From: Bugula neritina
Taxonomy: Eukaryota > Bryozoa > Gymnolaemata > Cheilostomatida > Bugulidae
Assembly (NCBI GenBank): GCA_964035545.1
Contig: OZ037769.1
Coordinates: 7,242,429-7,306,428 of the forward strand
Direction: 5' to 3'
Length of the DNA stretch: 64,000 bases
The stretch's first letter is position 1. Each line of letters opens with the position of its first letter. The notes under the pieces were generated by a model, which saw only the letters and a program-made list of their open reading frames with translations, was not told the DNA's origin and did no database searches. Positions 43,003-54,900 of this stretch are shown one piece after another. The position numbers were made by a program, and so were the translations under genes.

Positions 43003-46000
43003 CTATGGTGTTTTTTCTGGTTCACTATATAGATTGGTTAGTATTACACATGTCAGAGATGGTCTGCAAGTGTCTGAAATATATAATACATTTGTGTGTC
43101 ATTAGATTGACATATAAATACAATGAACTCAATACATGGCATATAATCAACAATCTGTGAGTGTGAACTGCTAGATGACAAGTAATGACGGTGAAAATTA
43201 CCATCAGGATAGTAACTATGTGAAATGTGTTAAAAGTGGTGATTTTAAAGCTTTTAATTTAGCCTTAGGTTTTGGCAACACAGTCATTGCCCAACATAAG
43301 TAAGTGTATGCAGGTTGCTTGCCGCAGGCTATACAAGTTTATGATATATAATTAGTCCACTTATAAAGATATATTATACTAGTAACGTAACTTCCAGCAA
43401 TTTATGGTGTAAGTTATACATATTGCAATAAAATACTGCAGTCACGAATTATTGTATTTAGTACAAAATGCATACCGCAACAAAATTTCAAATATATTAT
43501 AATATGGCAAAATGGTAAATATTTCAGTCGTATGTACATAATCCCCAGAAACCAAATAATATAATACGCTGTAAACTTTCGACTATGTATTATAGTCTTG
43601 TGGCATGCCAGAAAAGAATGAACAAAGCATACAAGTGTCACTAGCTAGTAGCTACTAGCCTGTGCACCTAGCTACTAGCTACTAGCCTGTGCACCCAGCT
43701 ACTAGCTACTAGCCTGTGTACCCAGCTACATTCTAATATATAGAGGATACCTTCCTTATAAAAAATTCAATAAAATTTTACCTTTTTAAATCAATTATCT
43801 GCAAGTAGTAGAAAGATTCTGAATTTAGCTCATAATTATAGGTCTTTTAATTTATTTTATATTAAAATAATAGCAAATGTTTAAAATTGTAAAACAATTA
43901 TTAGCATCTTTTTGCAATTTTAGGCTTTTGGCTAGATCAACTGTAATATGACGTGAAATTATTCAAGCTTTGTATTTTCCCTCTAAGAAAAGATTTTTCA
44001 ACGATTCAACATTATATTTCTTTCTATGTTTATATACCTCTAAAAACTACGATGCTTTTTGTAGTGTTGAGATTTTCTGTAGCCCCTGTGGTATAATGGT
44101 TGTCACACCAGTTTAAGTCTGCGGTTCGAATCCCGTGAGGGGAGGGCAATATTTTAACAATATTATAATGAAGCTAACTCAAATGGTAGTAAAACAATTA
44201 TTTGAAGGAACTCATGTCAAATGATTTAACAAAAGCGGAGCAGATTAGAGGCATAGAGCTACTGCACTAAAACAATAGAAGATACAATGGAACACATCTC
44301 ACTTGAGTTGCAGCAGAAGCCATTGGCAGAGCAAGATCCCCCAGGGATGGTGAAGCAGGGGGATGACCTCTTCTTGCATAGTCTAGACTGAGTGGGGGAG
44401 GAGATCTGACACTCATCTGTCTTCCTCACAATATAACAGCCAAAGTAACCACAGCAGTAGCTATTACCATAGCATTGGCCAGCTAGTCCTGGACCACATG
44501 CCCTACACTACAGCATGTATAGTATAGCACAGTTACACACCCTCATGTATAGTACATAGCAGCATGTATAGTATAGCACAGTTACACACCCTCATGTATA
44601 ATACAGAGCAGCGAAGTTGTAGCATGTACCCACTTATGCAGGTTAATTAGCCAACATAGCTCACATGTATACTTGAGTTACATTAATTTTATAGTGTTAT
44701 GTAGAAAACAAGTTTAATTTTCTACTGCAAATTATGGCTTTGAACCAATATTTACTGGCAACAGTTTTGTAGCCATGACTTTTTAGATTAGTATATGTAT
44801 GTATGTAACCTTGACATAGTATGATGGTCTGGTGGCTTCTAAATCACACAAACTTATAATATTCAGTAAACACTGTGTAAAGCAGTTTAATTACAGAGCT
44901 TTTAGTCTCCACTGCTTACTTGTGATGATTGTTTTATATTTAATAGCTTAATAACATGATCAACCTAGAATTCTGAGAATTGACACAAATGTTTATTAAT
45001 TCTCATGCTCTATATTAGCATTGGACATTTTACATAGTAACACTAGACACTCTACATAGTAATATTGGTTTAGAGTTTAGTTTCGCTATACAACAGGAAA
45101 AAAGTTCATTTCCTCTGCTAACAATGAACCAATTTTTTATTGACTCTGATAAAAATTCAGTCTCGGCTTTTATTTCGTTTACTTTGTTTATAACTTTTAG
45201 GACGGTTTAACAGGTATATCTGTTCAATTTTTGGTGACCTTGAGAGAATTTCTGACAAGGAAATATTTAATCAAACTACGCAGCAATAAAGTATTTATAA
45301 AGTATAAATATAAATAAAAGATGATGATTTGAACAATAAGTATCGTTTAAAAGTATTGCTTGATTTTTAGAGCAAAAACTGTTCAATTTTTACAATTGAT
45401 TTATCATCTACATAACATCTTAAAGCCTTCCCATGAGCTCATCGTAGGGTTAGCATAAGCCAACTATGAGGCCAACAGTTTCAGTCCAGATAGATGACCC
45501 CCCCAGATAGATGACCCCCCAGATAGATGACCCCCCAGATAGATGATCATCAACATATTCCACTTAGACAACCCCCAACTGGACAACTTCCATTTAGATG
45601 ATTTCATTCAAAAACATCAAGAATTTAAAAGAAATTAAATTTAAAGACATCTGATACTAATAAGTTGCATTATTTTGGCTTCATGTGAATCCATGTGCAC
45701 AGGTGACGTCTAGCTGAAGCCATGTATCAGTGTATAACTGAAGCCATATGCATAATATTATGTCTCATTCAAGCTATTGCTTTAACAGTTTCCTGAAGCC
45801 ATATGAATAATATGCTTAATATTTTTGAAATAATATAATTAGTTTTTAGACTTTTCTTCGAATTATATTCATTCAATTTCAAAGTTTAGTCAAATATATT
45901 TTAATATCATCCGCACATATATAATTTGATAGCAGTATTTGGGGTCGTCTAACTGGAATTTGGTTGTCCAACTGGGGGGTGGTCTATCTGGAATGACACC

Positions 46001-46191
46001 AGTGCTAATTGAATCGATAAAGCTGTACGCAAAGGATGCCATAAGAAATCTTTACTCACAAGAGCTGGTTTACTCTCAACGGTCCTCTTTCCAAGGATGC
46101 CCAAATCACATGTCCTGATGTAACACGAGCTTCCTATCTCTACCAGCACCAGCAAACCAAACAGCCTCATCAAAATGTGTCTTCCAAACAT
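43003..46191 (-). CDS. Vasopressin/oxytocin-neurophysin precursor, copy B
   Basis: Three exons, minus strand: 46191-46060, 44507-44303, 43073-43003; 135 residues, same exon lengths (132, 205, 71 nt) and phases as copy A. The signal peptide differs slightly (FGRHILMRLFGLLVLVEIG). The hormone and processing site CYIRTCDLGIL-GKR and the linker TVESKPAL are identical to copy A. The neurophysin keeps 14 cysteines, with changes such as GCYIV for GCYNV, KKRSSPC for KKGFSPC and a different final exon residue (NT for DT). No disruption is seen, so both genes should be functional. The mature ring C-Y-I-R-T-C with amidated tail D-L-G-I-L is known to me from no standard family member. A foldback element (45486-45992) lies in intron 1 of this copy. 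Confidence 0.95.
43642..43729. repeat. Minisatellite, 27 bp x 3
   Basis: Three copies of a unit built from AGCTACTAGCCTGTGCACCC in intron 2 of neurophysin gene B. Confidence 0.9.
44082..44143 (+). pseudogene. tRNA-like remnant
   Basis: Pol III A-box-like TGGTATAATGG and B-box GGTTCGAATCC lie about 28 nt apart in a 62-nt unit whose ends pair as CCCCT/AGGGG. It is too short for a tRNA: there is no complete anticodon arm and the T stem is mismatched. A tRNA pseudogene or the head of a SINE. Confidence 0.5.
44508..44612. repeat. Direct repeat, about 53 bp x 2, upstream of gene B exon 2
   Basis: Two direct copies of GCATGTATAGTATAGCACAG with TTACACACCCTCATGTATA. Same family as the inverted version at 37931-38110, so it predates the duplication. 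Confidence 0.85.
45486..45992. mobile_element. Foldback/MITE element in intron 1 of gene B
   Basis: The left end has tandem AGATAGATGACCCCCC units followed by CTTAGACAACCCCCAACTGG. The right end carries inverted matches (GGGGTCGTCTAACTGGAATT, then GGTTGTCCAACTGG, then GGTGGTCTATCTGG). Arms made of short repeats around an AT-rich centre are typical of foldback elements. Absent from copy A, so inserted after duplication. No transposase is present. Confidence 0.65.
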
Positions 46192-46199
46192 TGATCAGC

Positions 46200-46290
46200 T
46201 CTATTCTAGATAGTTTAGAACTGTATACATATATATAATACAGGAAAGAGGTTGTTGCCACTCAATATATACTGCGCAGTAACAATAACA
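46200..46290 (-). promoter_or_regulatory. Core promoter of neurophysin gene B
   Basis: On the minus strand CAAGCAATCAATAGCACT, then TGTTACTGCGCAGTATATAT, then GGCAACAAC line up with the same elements of copy A. The TATA-like box here is TATATA. Confidence 0.6.
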
Positions 46291-47214
46291 ATAACAGTGC
46301 TATTGATTGCTTGTTTTAATGGTTAAAGAGTGTTGAACAGAGGAAAGATAACCACAAAATAGGGAAATAATACACCTGATTTTTATTCTATTCCTCTTTG
46401 TACTACAATTAAATAATTAAAAATGAAAGCTGTGAAACTTGGTAAAGATGTTGATTACAGATTTACTGCTATTATAAGAGTCATGCTACATTTAACCCAT
46501 ATGTTATGATAAAACAGGCAGTTAAAGTAAATCTATCTGTAGGTGTTGCACCTAAGATATATGCCCAAATTTATATCACTGCATTATTTAAAATTAAAAT
46601 ATATTTTAATTGGCCATAAGATTATTCACATTTTTAATTTATTGCATAAGTTATATCTTTTTGTTTAAAGTTATAATTTCCACATACTTACTAATTTATA
46701 TAGAGTTAGTGTCATTTAAGTGATATTATAATGAGGGATAATAAGTTAAGCATTATTATGTTTTTAATAAATAATAAACAATAGCATAAGCCATAAGTAT
46801 TAAATATATTTTGTTTTAAATTACAGTTTTATAGTATATCTTACAAACCTGTGCTTATCTTTATATCAAGTCAGTCTCTTAAGTCATTAATAAAGCACAT
46901 TTCAAAGTTGCATACAACTACAAGTTCGATCTATCAAAAGGAGAAGTATATAGTAGTTTAAGGAGTAGATAATTTATTAGTATGACACACATAGTTTTAA
47001 GCTAGCTTAGTAAAGTGAAGTCAAAAGGATCCCTCACAATTTCTGTATGTCACATTAAAGCCCTCAAGTTTTTTTTTCAGGTAAAATCTATACAAGTTTA
47101 TAAAAAGGGTAATGCTATATTTTGATGTAAATGTAAATATTTTTATAATGAAATACATGCATCGCAACATTTTGTACACAAACTTTACATTTTATGGCAT
47201 AAATTATTGTTTTG

Positions 47215-47400
47215 AAGTCAATTAAATGTTCAATGATTGTTGACTCTTGCACTACATATTTAACCTTTCATATTATTACACAGTGACCGTAAGTCAGCTG
47301 TATGCAATGAGTTGCAGCTGGTGATGTCATCGATTCTTAGTAGTTCTTATGTTTGTCAATTAAAATTGAAGTTATGTTATATTGTGAAAGAGGAAGGCCT
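47215..47400. repeat. Upstream block of the duplication, copy B
   Basis: Matches 41110-41295 (see there). DNA between this block and 48902 shows no recognised gene. Confidence 0.75.
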
Positions 47401-48902
47401 ACAAGTAATTAGTGAATACTGACCACTGTATTTTGTTTATAACCTTCCGAGGTTCTGCTACATATTATAAGCTGTACACTATAATCACATGCATACAAGC
47501 ACAAGCAGGACACAATTACAACAGTGATGACACTTTGAAAAAGTTTGAATCACCATTTCCTTGTGCTGTAACTAAGAAATAAATGTGGTAAACTGTATAG
47601 CAGTAGTAGCCCTACTGGTCACTGAGAGGTGATTGTTTACGCTTAGCTTGAGTTTACAATTTGACTGAAGCTGACCTGCCACTAACCAGTTAGCACTAAA
47701 CACAAAACAAAAACAAAAATATAATATTGTAAAGAATATACTTCTAATGTTTGCTTGAGTTGGGAAATAGGAGACCGCCAACACACGCTTAACCTTAATT
47801 TTTGATGTCATCCAACATCATAATACTAGATGTGACTCTCAGGTAGCAAACCTAGCTTATATTCTTTATGTCAATTCTACAAATCTTTGAAAGTCAACCT
47901 GTTTAATTCTAAAAAAGGCCTTGTACAAGAGTTTTTTTTTTAACAAACAGATAATTCTTTAGTGCATCAAGTCCTGGTAAGAACAGAGGTAGCAGTAAAG
48001 TGAAAGACTTGCTGACAGCGTTTTACTAAGATGTCTTCACCAATTGGAATTGTGGCCAAACGTCAGAGTGACTTGATATCTCAACTCTTATTTTTTACTC
48101 AAGTTTCAAGTTAAAACCTCCCATACCTCGGTTGGTCTACCAATAAAATGAGAGGTATGTGGTAGGCTTTGCATAAAGTAGTTTTACAGCCTGGCTTGCC
48201 ATACTCTTTTTTTATCAACCAGGTGTTTTAATTTAAAATTAAATTCATTCTGCTGTGTAATAGATCTGTAAAATTGTACTTTACATGATACTAGAATATC
48301 TTTAGGTTATTGATACTAGTCTACCTGAGTTCGCTCTTCCGTGGTTAAAAATTTGACAGACCCATGCAGATGAGAAGCGAAAGTAATGTAGCAGCTAACT
48401 TCACAGTGTAGTTGCATTGTGCTTTGTTTATTTTTGTATTATTTCAATTATAACATGAAACCTGTTACATATCATGGTAAGTATGGCCATGCTTAAGTTA
48501 CTTTTATATCATATCATAATGTACTTTTAGCTATTGCATTATCATTTTTTTAAAATATTATGCCTAAAGCTATTGCTACCATGTGCAGTTGTGAGAGTCA
48601 ATTTGTATGCACTTTTACATAATTACAAAAGCTTAGGATATGTATTTTTTTTGATTTTGTATTAATATAATTTTATTGAGATAAGCTAACAGGCAGGATA
48701 AACATTTTTACAAATTGTTTGAGCTATTGTTTTAAAAATTGCTCAGGAAATATCAATAAATGTATAGCATATGACGTATAATAATCATGGCAAAGATGAA
48801 GCACCAACATAGTCGACTTGTCAGATGAGACTGGAGGGACATAACTCCAAATATATGCTAGCAAATAAATTATAGCTTGAGAGTTTTAGTTTACAAAACA
48901 TT

Positions 48903-50000
48903 TTATTTAAGGCCATGTGGGAAAGGACGGTGCGTCTTATCGGAATCATCCTCTGGTGTTCGTCTCAGAAGGAAGTCTAAAACTTGTAAAATATCTTCAG
49001 TGCTAAGCAAGTTATTAGTGACAGCAGACGTTGATGCTCTGGACGGACTGCGTCGCTCTACTTCCTTTCTACTTGTTTGAAGAGCATTTGGAATGACAGG
49101 AGTTTCTGCTGAATCTAAGATGTTTGTTTGGCTGGAAAACATCACATCTTTTAGATTGTCATACTTTGTATCTTGAGGGATTTTCACCAGTTTCCATACA
49201 AAGTTAGACTCGCCTGTAGGCATTCCTAAAGATTATACAGAAAAAAGTAAATTACATTTTATAATGCTTATATTTGGTCTTAGCAGCTGTAGATGTATGG
49301 CAATAGAATGTTTTATTTGACATAATCATAGGTTACAAAATTATGCTCAATTTTAATGCAAAGTAATAAAATAGTAAAGATTTCAATTTCATAAGTTGCA
49401 ATATATGGTTTATACTATTGCTTTTAATTGTGCTGCATGATTAAAATGTTTTTTAAAACTCCAAAATGTTATAGTTATAAAACGTTTCAATATAAGTCGA
49501 CAGAGAGTTAATCTCATCACCCAAACATCATAGACAAGGCTAGTTTGTATACAGTTATAGCTATTTCATTGTTGTACATGTCACAGAAAAAGTTTTCATC
49601 TAAATATTTCAACTATAATTTGAAATGTTGATAAACTAAAATAAATAAATATGAAAAATATAGAAATTAGATCTTATAAAAGCTAAAAATTACTTCAAGA
49701 TTTAATTGTTTACACTTCAACATAATACTACCTAAACTTATCAAGTCACATATTAGTTTCCATAAATTAGGATTTCTACATTACCCAATCTAAAGTTACC
49801 ACCATATGTTAGATTATGCTGCATAACTTCAATTGCAGATTACAAGCAAAAAATTGGCAGGAAGAAAAATCTTTGGTAAAACATAAAACTTTGCAGCTGA
49901 GGCTAACAACTAGCCATAGAATAACAGATTGACTGAATTACTCACCATTAACAAAGGATAAACAGATGAGGCAGCAGAAAAGCAACTGTGCAGTCGACAT
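48903..50000 (-). CDS. Small secreted protein, possible prohormone, 125 aa
   Basis: Two exons, minus strand: 50000-49946 and 49225-48903. A TATATAAA box lies at 50077-50084, 77 nt upstream. The stop codon overlaps an AATAAA signal (48902-48907). Residues 1-19 are a clear signal peptide (LLFCCLICLSFVNG). The mature part has no cysteine and no known domain. It holds two Arg-Arg sites (KEVERRSPSRAS and DFLLRRTPEDD) that could be cut by prohormone convertases, freeing a segment of about 27 residues (SPSRASTSAV to VLDFLL) with an amphipathic look. I do not recognise the family. It follows the two neurophysin genes in the same orientation but is not related to them in sequence. Confidence 0.75.
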
Positions 50001-50084
50001 TTCAGAAGATTGGTGCTGTAATCTAACGTTCTGTGAAAGTGTTGTCTTGGAGTGACAAGTGACTTTCTTTTCAGTCTTTATATA

Positions 50085-51383
50085 GGCTGCTAGCGTGAAC
50101 TTGGTCACAGTTTTTCAAATAAATTAAGTAATAGAAACGCATAATAGCTTTAGTTTAAAGTAATAATCTGTAGAGCTTGGCAGCAGAGAAAGGGGGTGTG
50201 GCTTCCAGGTCAACCTATACAAAGTTAACTAATAATCCATAATTATAATCAAAGGATACACCTCAATCATATATATAAATACTTCATTAGGTATAATAAT
50301 AATTACAATTAACACCTAATGGTGATGAATGGCAATTGTACTGCATTATCCCCTATTGTATTTGTGCATTCTCCCGGAACACTGATGTATTAAGGAACTA
50401 TAATGTATCAATCAGGATATTGAATGGTAGAGATTAATGTCATCAGATAAGTCTCATCAGTAGCTAATAGATATTTCTTTCAACTAAAAATAAATAGATA
50501 CTTCCTATAATTGTTAAAGGATTGTAAGCTAAAAAATTTATTAGTTCTTAGTTCTCGTATTTTATGCAATTAAAACCAAAAAATATTTATGAATATGGGA
50601 GCTAGAGCTAGAGCTCACGTGGGATTAGGAAATGTTCAGAAACTAGTATCAGAGTTTTGGCCTGCGTATTGGATGCATGCATATGTGAAATACTGTTGGT
50701 TACACTCAGAGCAGTGGTGTTATCTTGGATTTAAAAATTTTATGTAAAAATGGCTCAGGTAAAAATGGTAATGGTAAGGTTATAATGTATAATCTCTCTC
50801 TATGTCATGTTGTATAACATGTAGAAATATTCTCTCTCTGTCACTTTATCATATAACAATTAGTGTGTCTGGACCCCCCATACACGCATCAACCCTCGCC
50901 ATCTCTACTGCATAAATATAGCTTTTTGGAGATTATAAAACCATTACAAAACAGTCTCAAATGGGTGCAATGCTAATTCAGTTTACTTTTTATTGCTCTC
51001 TTAGACATTTCAATAACTATTTCTAAGCAAATTCCCTTTAGAATACTTTAGAGAGACGTGTAATTATACCGCAGACAATTTGACAAATAATTGCTAAAAT
51101 CTAGAAGAATGGCCTCATAACATTAATAATTATTACTCTCAACAATGGCGCATGTATTATGGAGGCTGACCATCTATCATAGTAATGGCCAATAACCAAT
51201 TTATTCCCCGTGCTGTAAACTAAATTAACGGTCAGTTTAATGCAATAAGTTGAGTATACTAGGTTTGTCCCATCAACAGATCTATCTAGCTCTCTGCTTC
51301 ACCGTATATGGGTAGAAGTTTGAGCTGCCTGACCCAAATGCAACCTTTCTCTAACATATAGAATCATTGTTGGTTAAACTATG
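50085..51383. other. Intergenic, no gene recognised
   Basis: AT-rich DNA with no supported exon, repeat or RNA. Confidence 0.5.
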
Positions 51384-51391
51384 CATTAGAG

Positions 51392-51960
51392 CAGCCATGT
51401 TCAACCTGCGGCCTTTTGACTTTTGGTGGCCTTTTGACTTTTGGCAGCCTTTTGACTTTTGGCGGCCTTTTGAGCTGGCAAATGTGGCCTTTTGGTCTCT
51501 TAGTAAACATAAAAATTTAGTTCAGTTTTAATCCTTCCTGAATTTTGCTTTTTACTAATTTCCAAGTTAACTATATGAATCATGAGTGCTATAAGCACAT
51601 GTTGATGTGAACAGTTATTCTCTGGAATGGGGTATGCCAAAAGTAAATTCGGATTGAGGCTAACAGACTCCTATCTGGCCAATATCCTTCAGAGATCGGC
51701 ATCAGACATTGAACCAAATTATCAAACCATACTGTGCTCTGTTCAATGTACAAAATGCTTACTTTCCTGAATAAATCAAATTAATCTCCTAGATCTTTTT
51801 TTCATAACAAAATAAATACATATTATTAAATTCGAAAATAGGCTTTAATTAATAATATATGGAGGGTTTTAACAGTGAAATTGACACTGAACTTTCTAGT
51901 GGCCTCTTTGGTGACTCAGGTTTTTTACGGCCTTTTCCCAAAAAAGGTTGAGCACCCATG
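51392..51960 (+). mobile_element. hAT transposon remnant with 8 bp target duplication
   Basis: A 569 bp element flanked by CATTAGAG on both sides (51384-51391 and 51961-51968). The ends CAGCCATGTTCAACC and GGTTGAGCACCCATG are imperfect inverted repeats of hAT type. Inside, about 51620-51770, the plus strand still reads FSGMGYAKSKFGLRLTDSYL, the C-terminal dimerisation tail of a hAT transposase. The rest of the transposase is deleted. A four-fold repeat of CCTTTTGACTTTTGG sits next to the left end. Confidence 0.85.
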
Positions 51961-51968
51961 CATTAGAG

Positions 51969-54900
51969 TTTGATAAGTGAGAGAACAAAGCCATGTTTGT
52001 TACTCTTCATTTTGTATCTCTGTTTAATAAAATTTCTCGTGGGAAAGCATTTTAAAAATACAATTACAAAAAACTATTATTTAACGAAATAACTTTAGTG
52101 GTGTATTTAAAGTAAAATAAGATTGCCTTAGTGAATCTACTAAACAATAGATTTGGTGGGCAAAAGAAAAAGGTGCTCAAAGAAAACAACATTGATTATA
52201 AAAATTTAGATGGTAATTTAGAATGTTTAGAGAGCTGTTGCAGTATAAAATTAACTTCTTATTTCCTAACTGTCTCACAATTTCCTGGGAGACCTCCAGA
52301 CATCAACGAGGAAACTTGGTCATCTCAAATTGACAAACACAAAAGTCATTTTAAGTAGGATTATTGTACATTCTAGAATGGTCCACAGTTTTTGAGGGAC
52401 TTAGATAGATGACAGCCGTGGTATTTTTTAATCTCATAAAATTTTAGTATACCATAGTTTATATGCTGCAGGGAAAATAACCTCCAGTCTGGTGGAATAT
52501 TGGTGACATAGCTCTTAGTGATAGAAAACTTCATGGGTTTGAATTAATATTTTGCCCAAGGCCTAAAATTTTATCTTCGTGTGCAATAAATTAAACATTT
52601 AAAATCTCTCTGCAGTAGATATTATTTTATGGAACAAAAATAAATGATTCTAGCAAGAGACAGTGGACAACAATGGTCAATAGAAAACGCAAGTCCCACG
52701 TGTGGGAGTGAGAAGTGTCGGCGAGCAATAAATTAAATGAATGGAATAGATAAACAAGTACTTTGGAATAAAGAACTCTCACATGGCCAGCTTCCTTTGT
52801 GCTGAATTAAAATATATAATTAGATTCTACCAGTTGTAAGGTGTAGGAATATTTGTTTGTGGCTACTGTTAAAGATAGCCAATCTAATTGAGCTAATTGG
52901 CTGTCTGTTTCCTCTCGATATGACTTAGTACTTTGGCCGAGTCTGAACTAAGGCTCGCAATAGTCACGGTCAGCATTATTTTTGGATAGCTGCCAGCTAT
53001 ACGTGATAATGCAGGGGGCAGCTTCCAATTGCTTTCCACTTATTACATAAGGAAATTATTTATGGGTCACACATAACTCTAAGAATGAGACATTTGAATT
53101 TAGATGATTTGAAGTTTGCAAGCGTGCCACATTATTTTTATCTCGAATTTATAGACACTATTATTACTTAACTGTTGTGTTACATGCATGTTAGGGTTTT
53201 AAATATTTTAGTATATAAAAAATCTTTTTAAGGTATAATCGTGCATTGACTTAAAAGTTATATGAGTATATACTATTATTTTATAATAGCTAACGAATAG
53301 CAATACTAAAATAACAGTTTAATCGTTAATAGTTTTGAATAGATTAACTAATATATTACTCAGCAGGAAAAAATTTATGCACTTCAAACGTTATTATTGT
53401 TTATAATTTACGATTTTGATAAAGTCACAACCTAAACATCTTTGCAAAGGCTTTATGGTCCTGTTATACGGTTACCAAACTAAAACAACTATATAAATTA
53501 TTTTCAAAATTTAAAAGAGCTAGATAATCAGTGCTTCTACTGCATATACCGGATGTATTGATTTGAACATGAAACTAAAGCTATAGTCACTATTCCTTAG
53601 TGAAAAAAAACCAAAACTTTTCTAATAATCAAAAAGTGAAATTATGGATATAGGATCTTGCAGCTTAAAGCATTAGCTGCTGCCACTTACTGAAGGTGTA
53701 CCTGGGGTGGCCTGTTAAACACCTGGTTACATGAAATGTCAAGAAGTAGCCTAATTACTTAGTAATGTTATTAGCCAATTGGGAGTGATCATAACACATT
53801 GAAATGGCTCAGTGATGGGGGAATCCCCTCATTTCCGCACGAAAACAATTTGAACTTAAATTGAAACCTAGTTTATTTTTACTTTTTGCATGTTGGCCAT
53901 GTTTTAAACATTGATACTCCTACAGTACAAAGTAATATTTATTTTAAAAAATATTCCCTCCTTTTACAAAGCACTAACACTTTTTAATATGTATGACAGT
54001 GCATTGTGCAGTCATGTAAGCTGTTATCTATACAACCCACCAATCCATTATTCAATATTATACAGTAACCTAAAATGAATGATTGTTTTATATATAATAT
54101 TTTTTATGAAGTAATTTGGTATTTGCAGCAAATAAGCTGATTTAAATTATCATTCTGGTCTGTTGTCATTCTGCAATTTAAGCAAAACCAATTTGCTAAT
54201 GCATGCTGGCCATTGATTAACTTTAATATATAACAGATCGACCAGAAAGAGGCATATTTTTCACAAGATTCTATACTATTGATTGTGGTGCCAATGGTCA
54301 GTTGCTAGCCTGCAGAATGCTGTATATGTATTACTACTATTTATTACAGTTTAGTAATGTAAATGCATATGCTTTGCATCATATAAGGAGGTTAAATCTT
54401 GAATTTGTATTCTCTTGTAAAGGTCACCAATTCTCTGGACATGTTTTGAAGTTGGAACTCTTTCTTTCAGCTCACACAGTCAAAGAGCCTAGCCTTAGTG
54501 AAGTTTTTACAAAATACCATCTGTCATTATATGTTATACATGTGTTTTCTGCCAGTACAACAAAATTTAATATACCTCAATAGCTGCAGTTAAGGAGCAA
54601 TGCAGTGGTCAAAAAGTTGTATAATTAGAAGTGTCACAAAGTGCCCCAAGGTGGCAGCATGTACTTTCCAATGTCAGCATGTCAACTCTATTATACATGC
54701 ACCTGACTTATTTTAATCAATTTATAATAATTTACGTTCAAGGATGTAATTATCATTAATGAAATAGTATAAGACCAACGTTCTAACTTTTTATAGAATA
54801 TTTTCTAGTTAATAAATCCCAGTGAGTAACAGTTTAAAGAAATAATGCAACAATAGACTGCTGTGTTGACAATAACATTGAGATAATGCGCTATGATCTT

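Noticed and set aside
44082-44143. Functional tRNA gene
   Set aside because: A and B boxes are present but the unit is too short and lacks a proper anticodon arm, so it was called a remnant.
52131-52358. 75-codon plus-strand ORF
   Set aside because: No domain, signal peptide or supporting exons nearby.
54302-54583. 93-codon plus-strand ORF
   Set aside because: No similarity, no promoter or splice evidence. Expected by chance in this length of AT-rich DNA.
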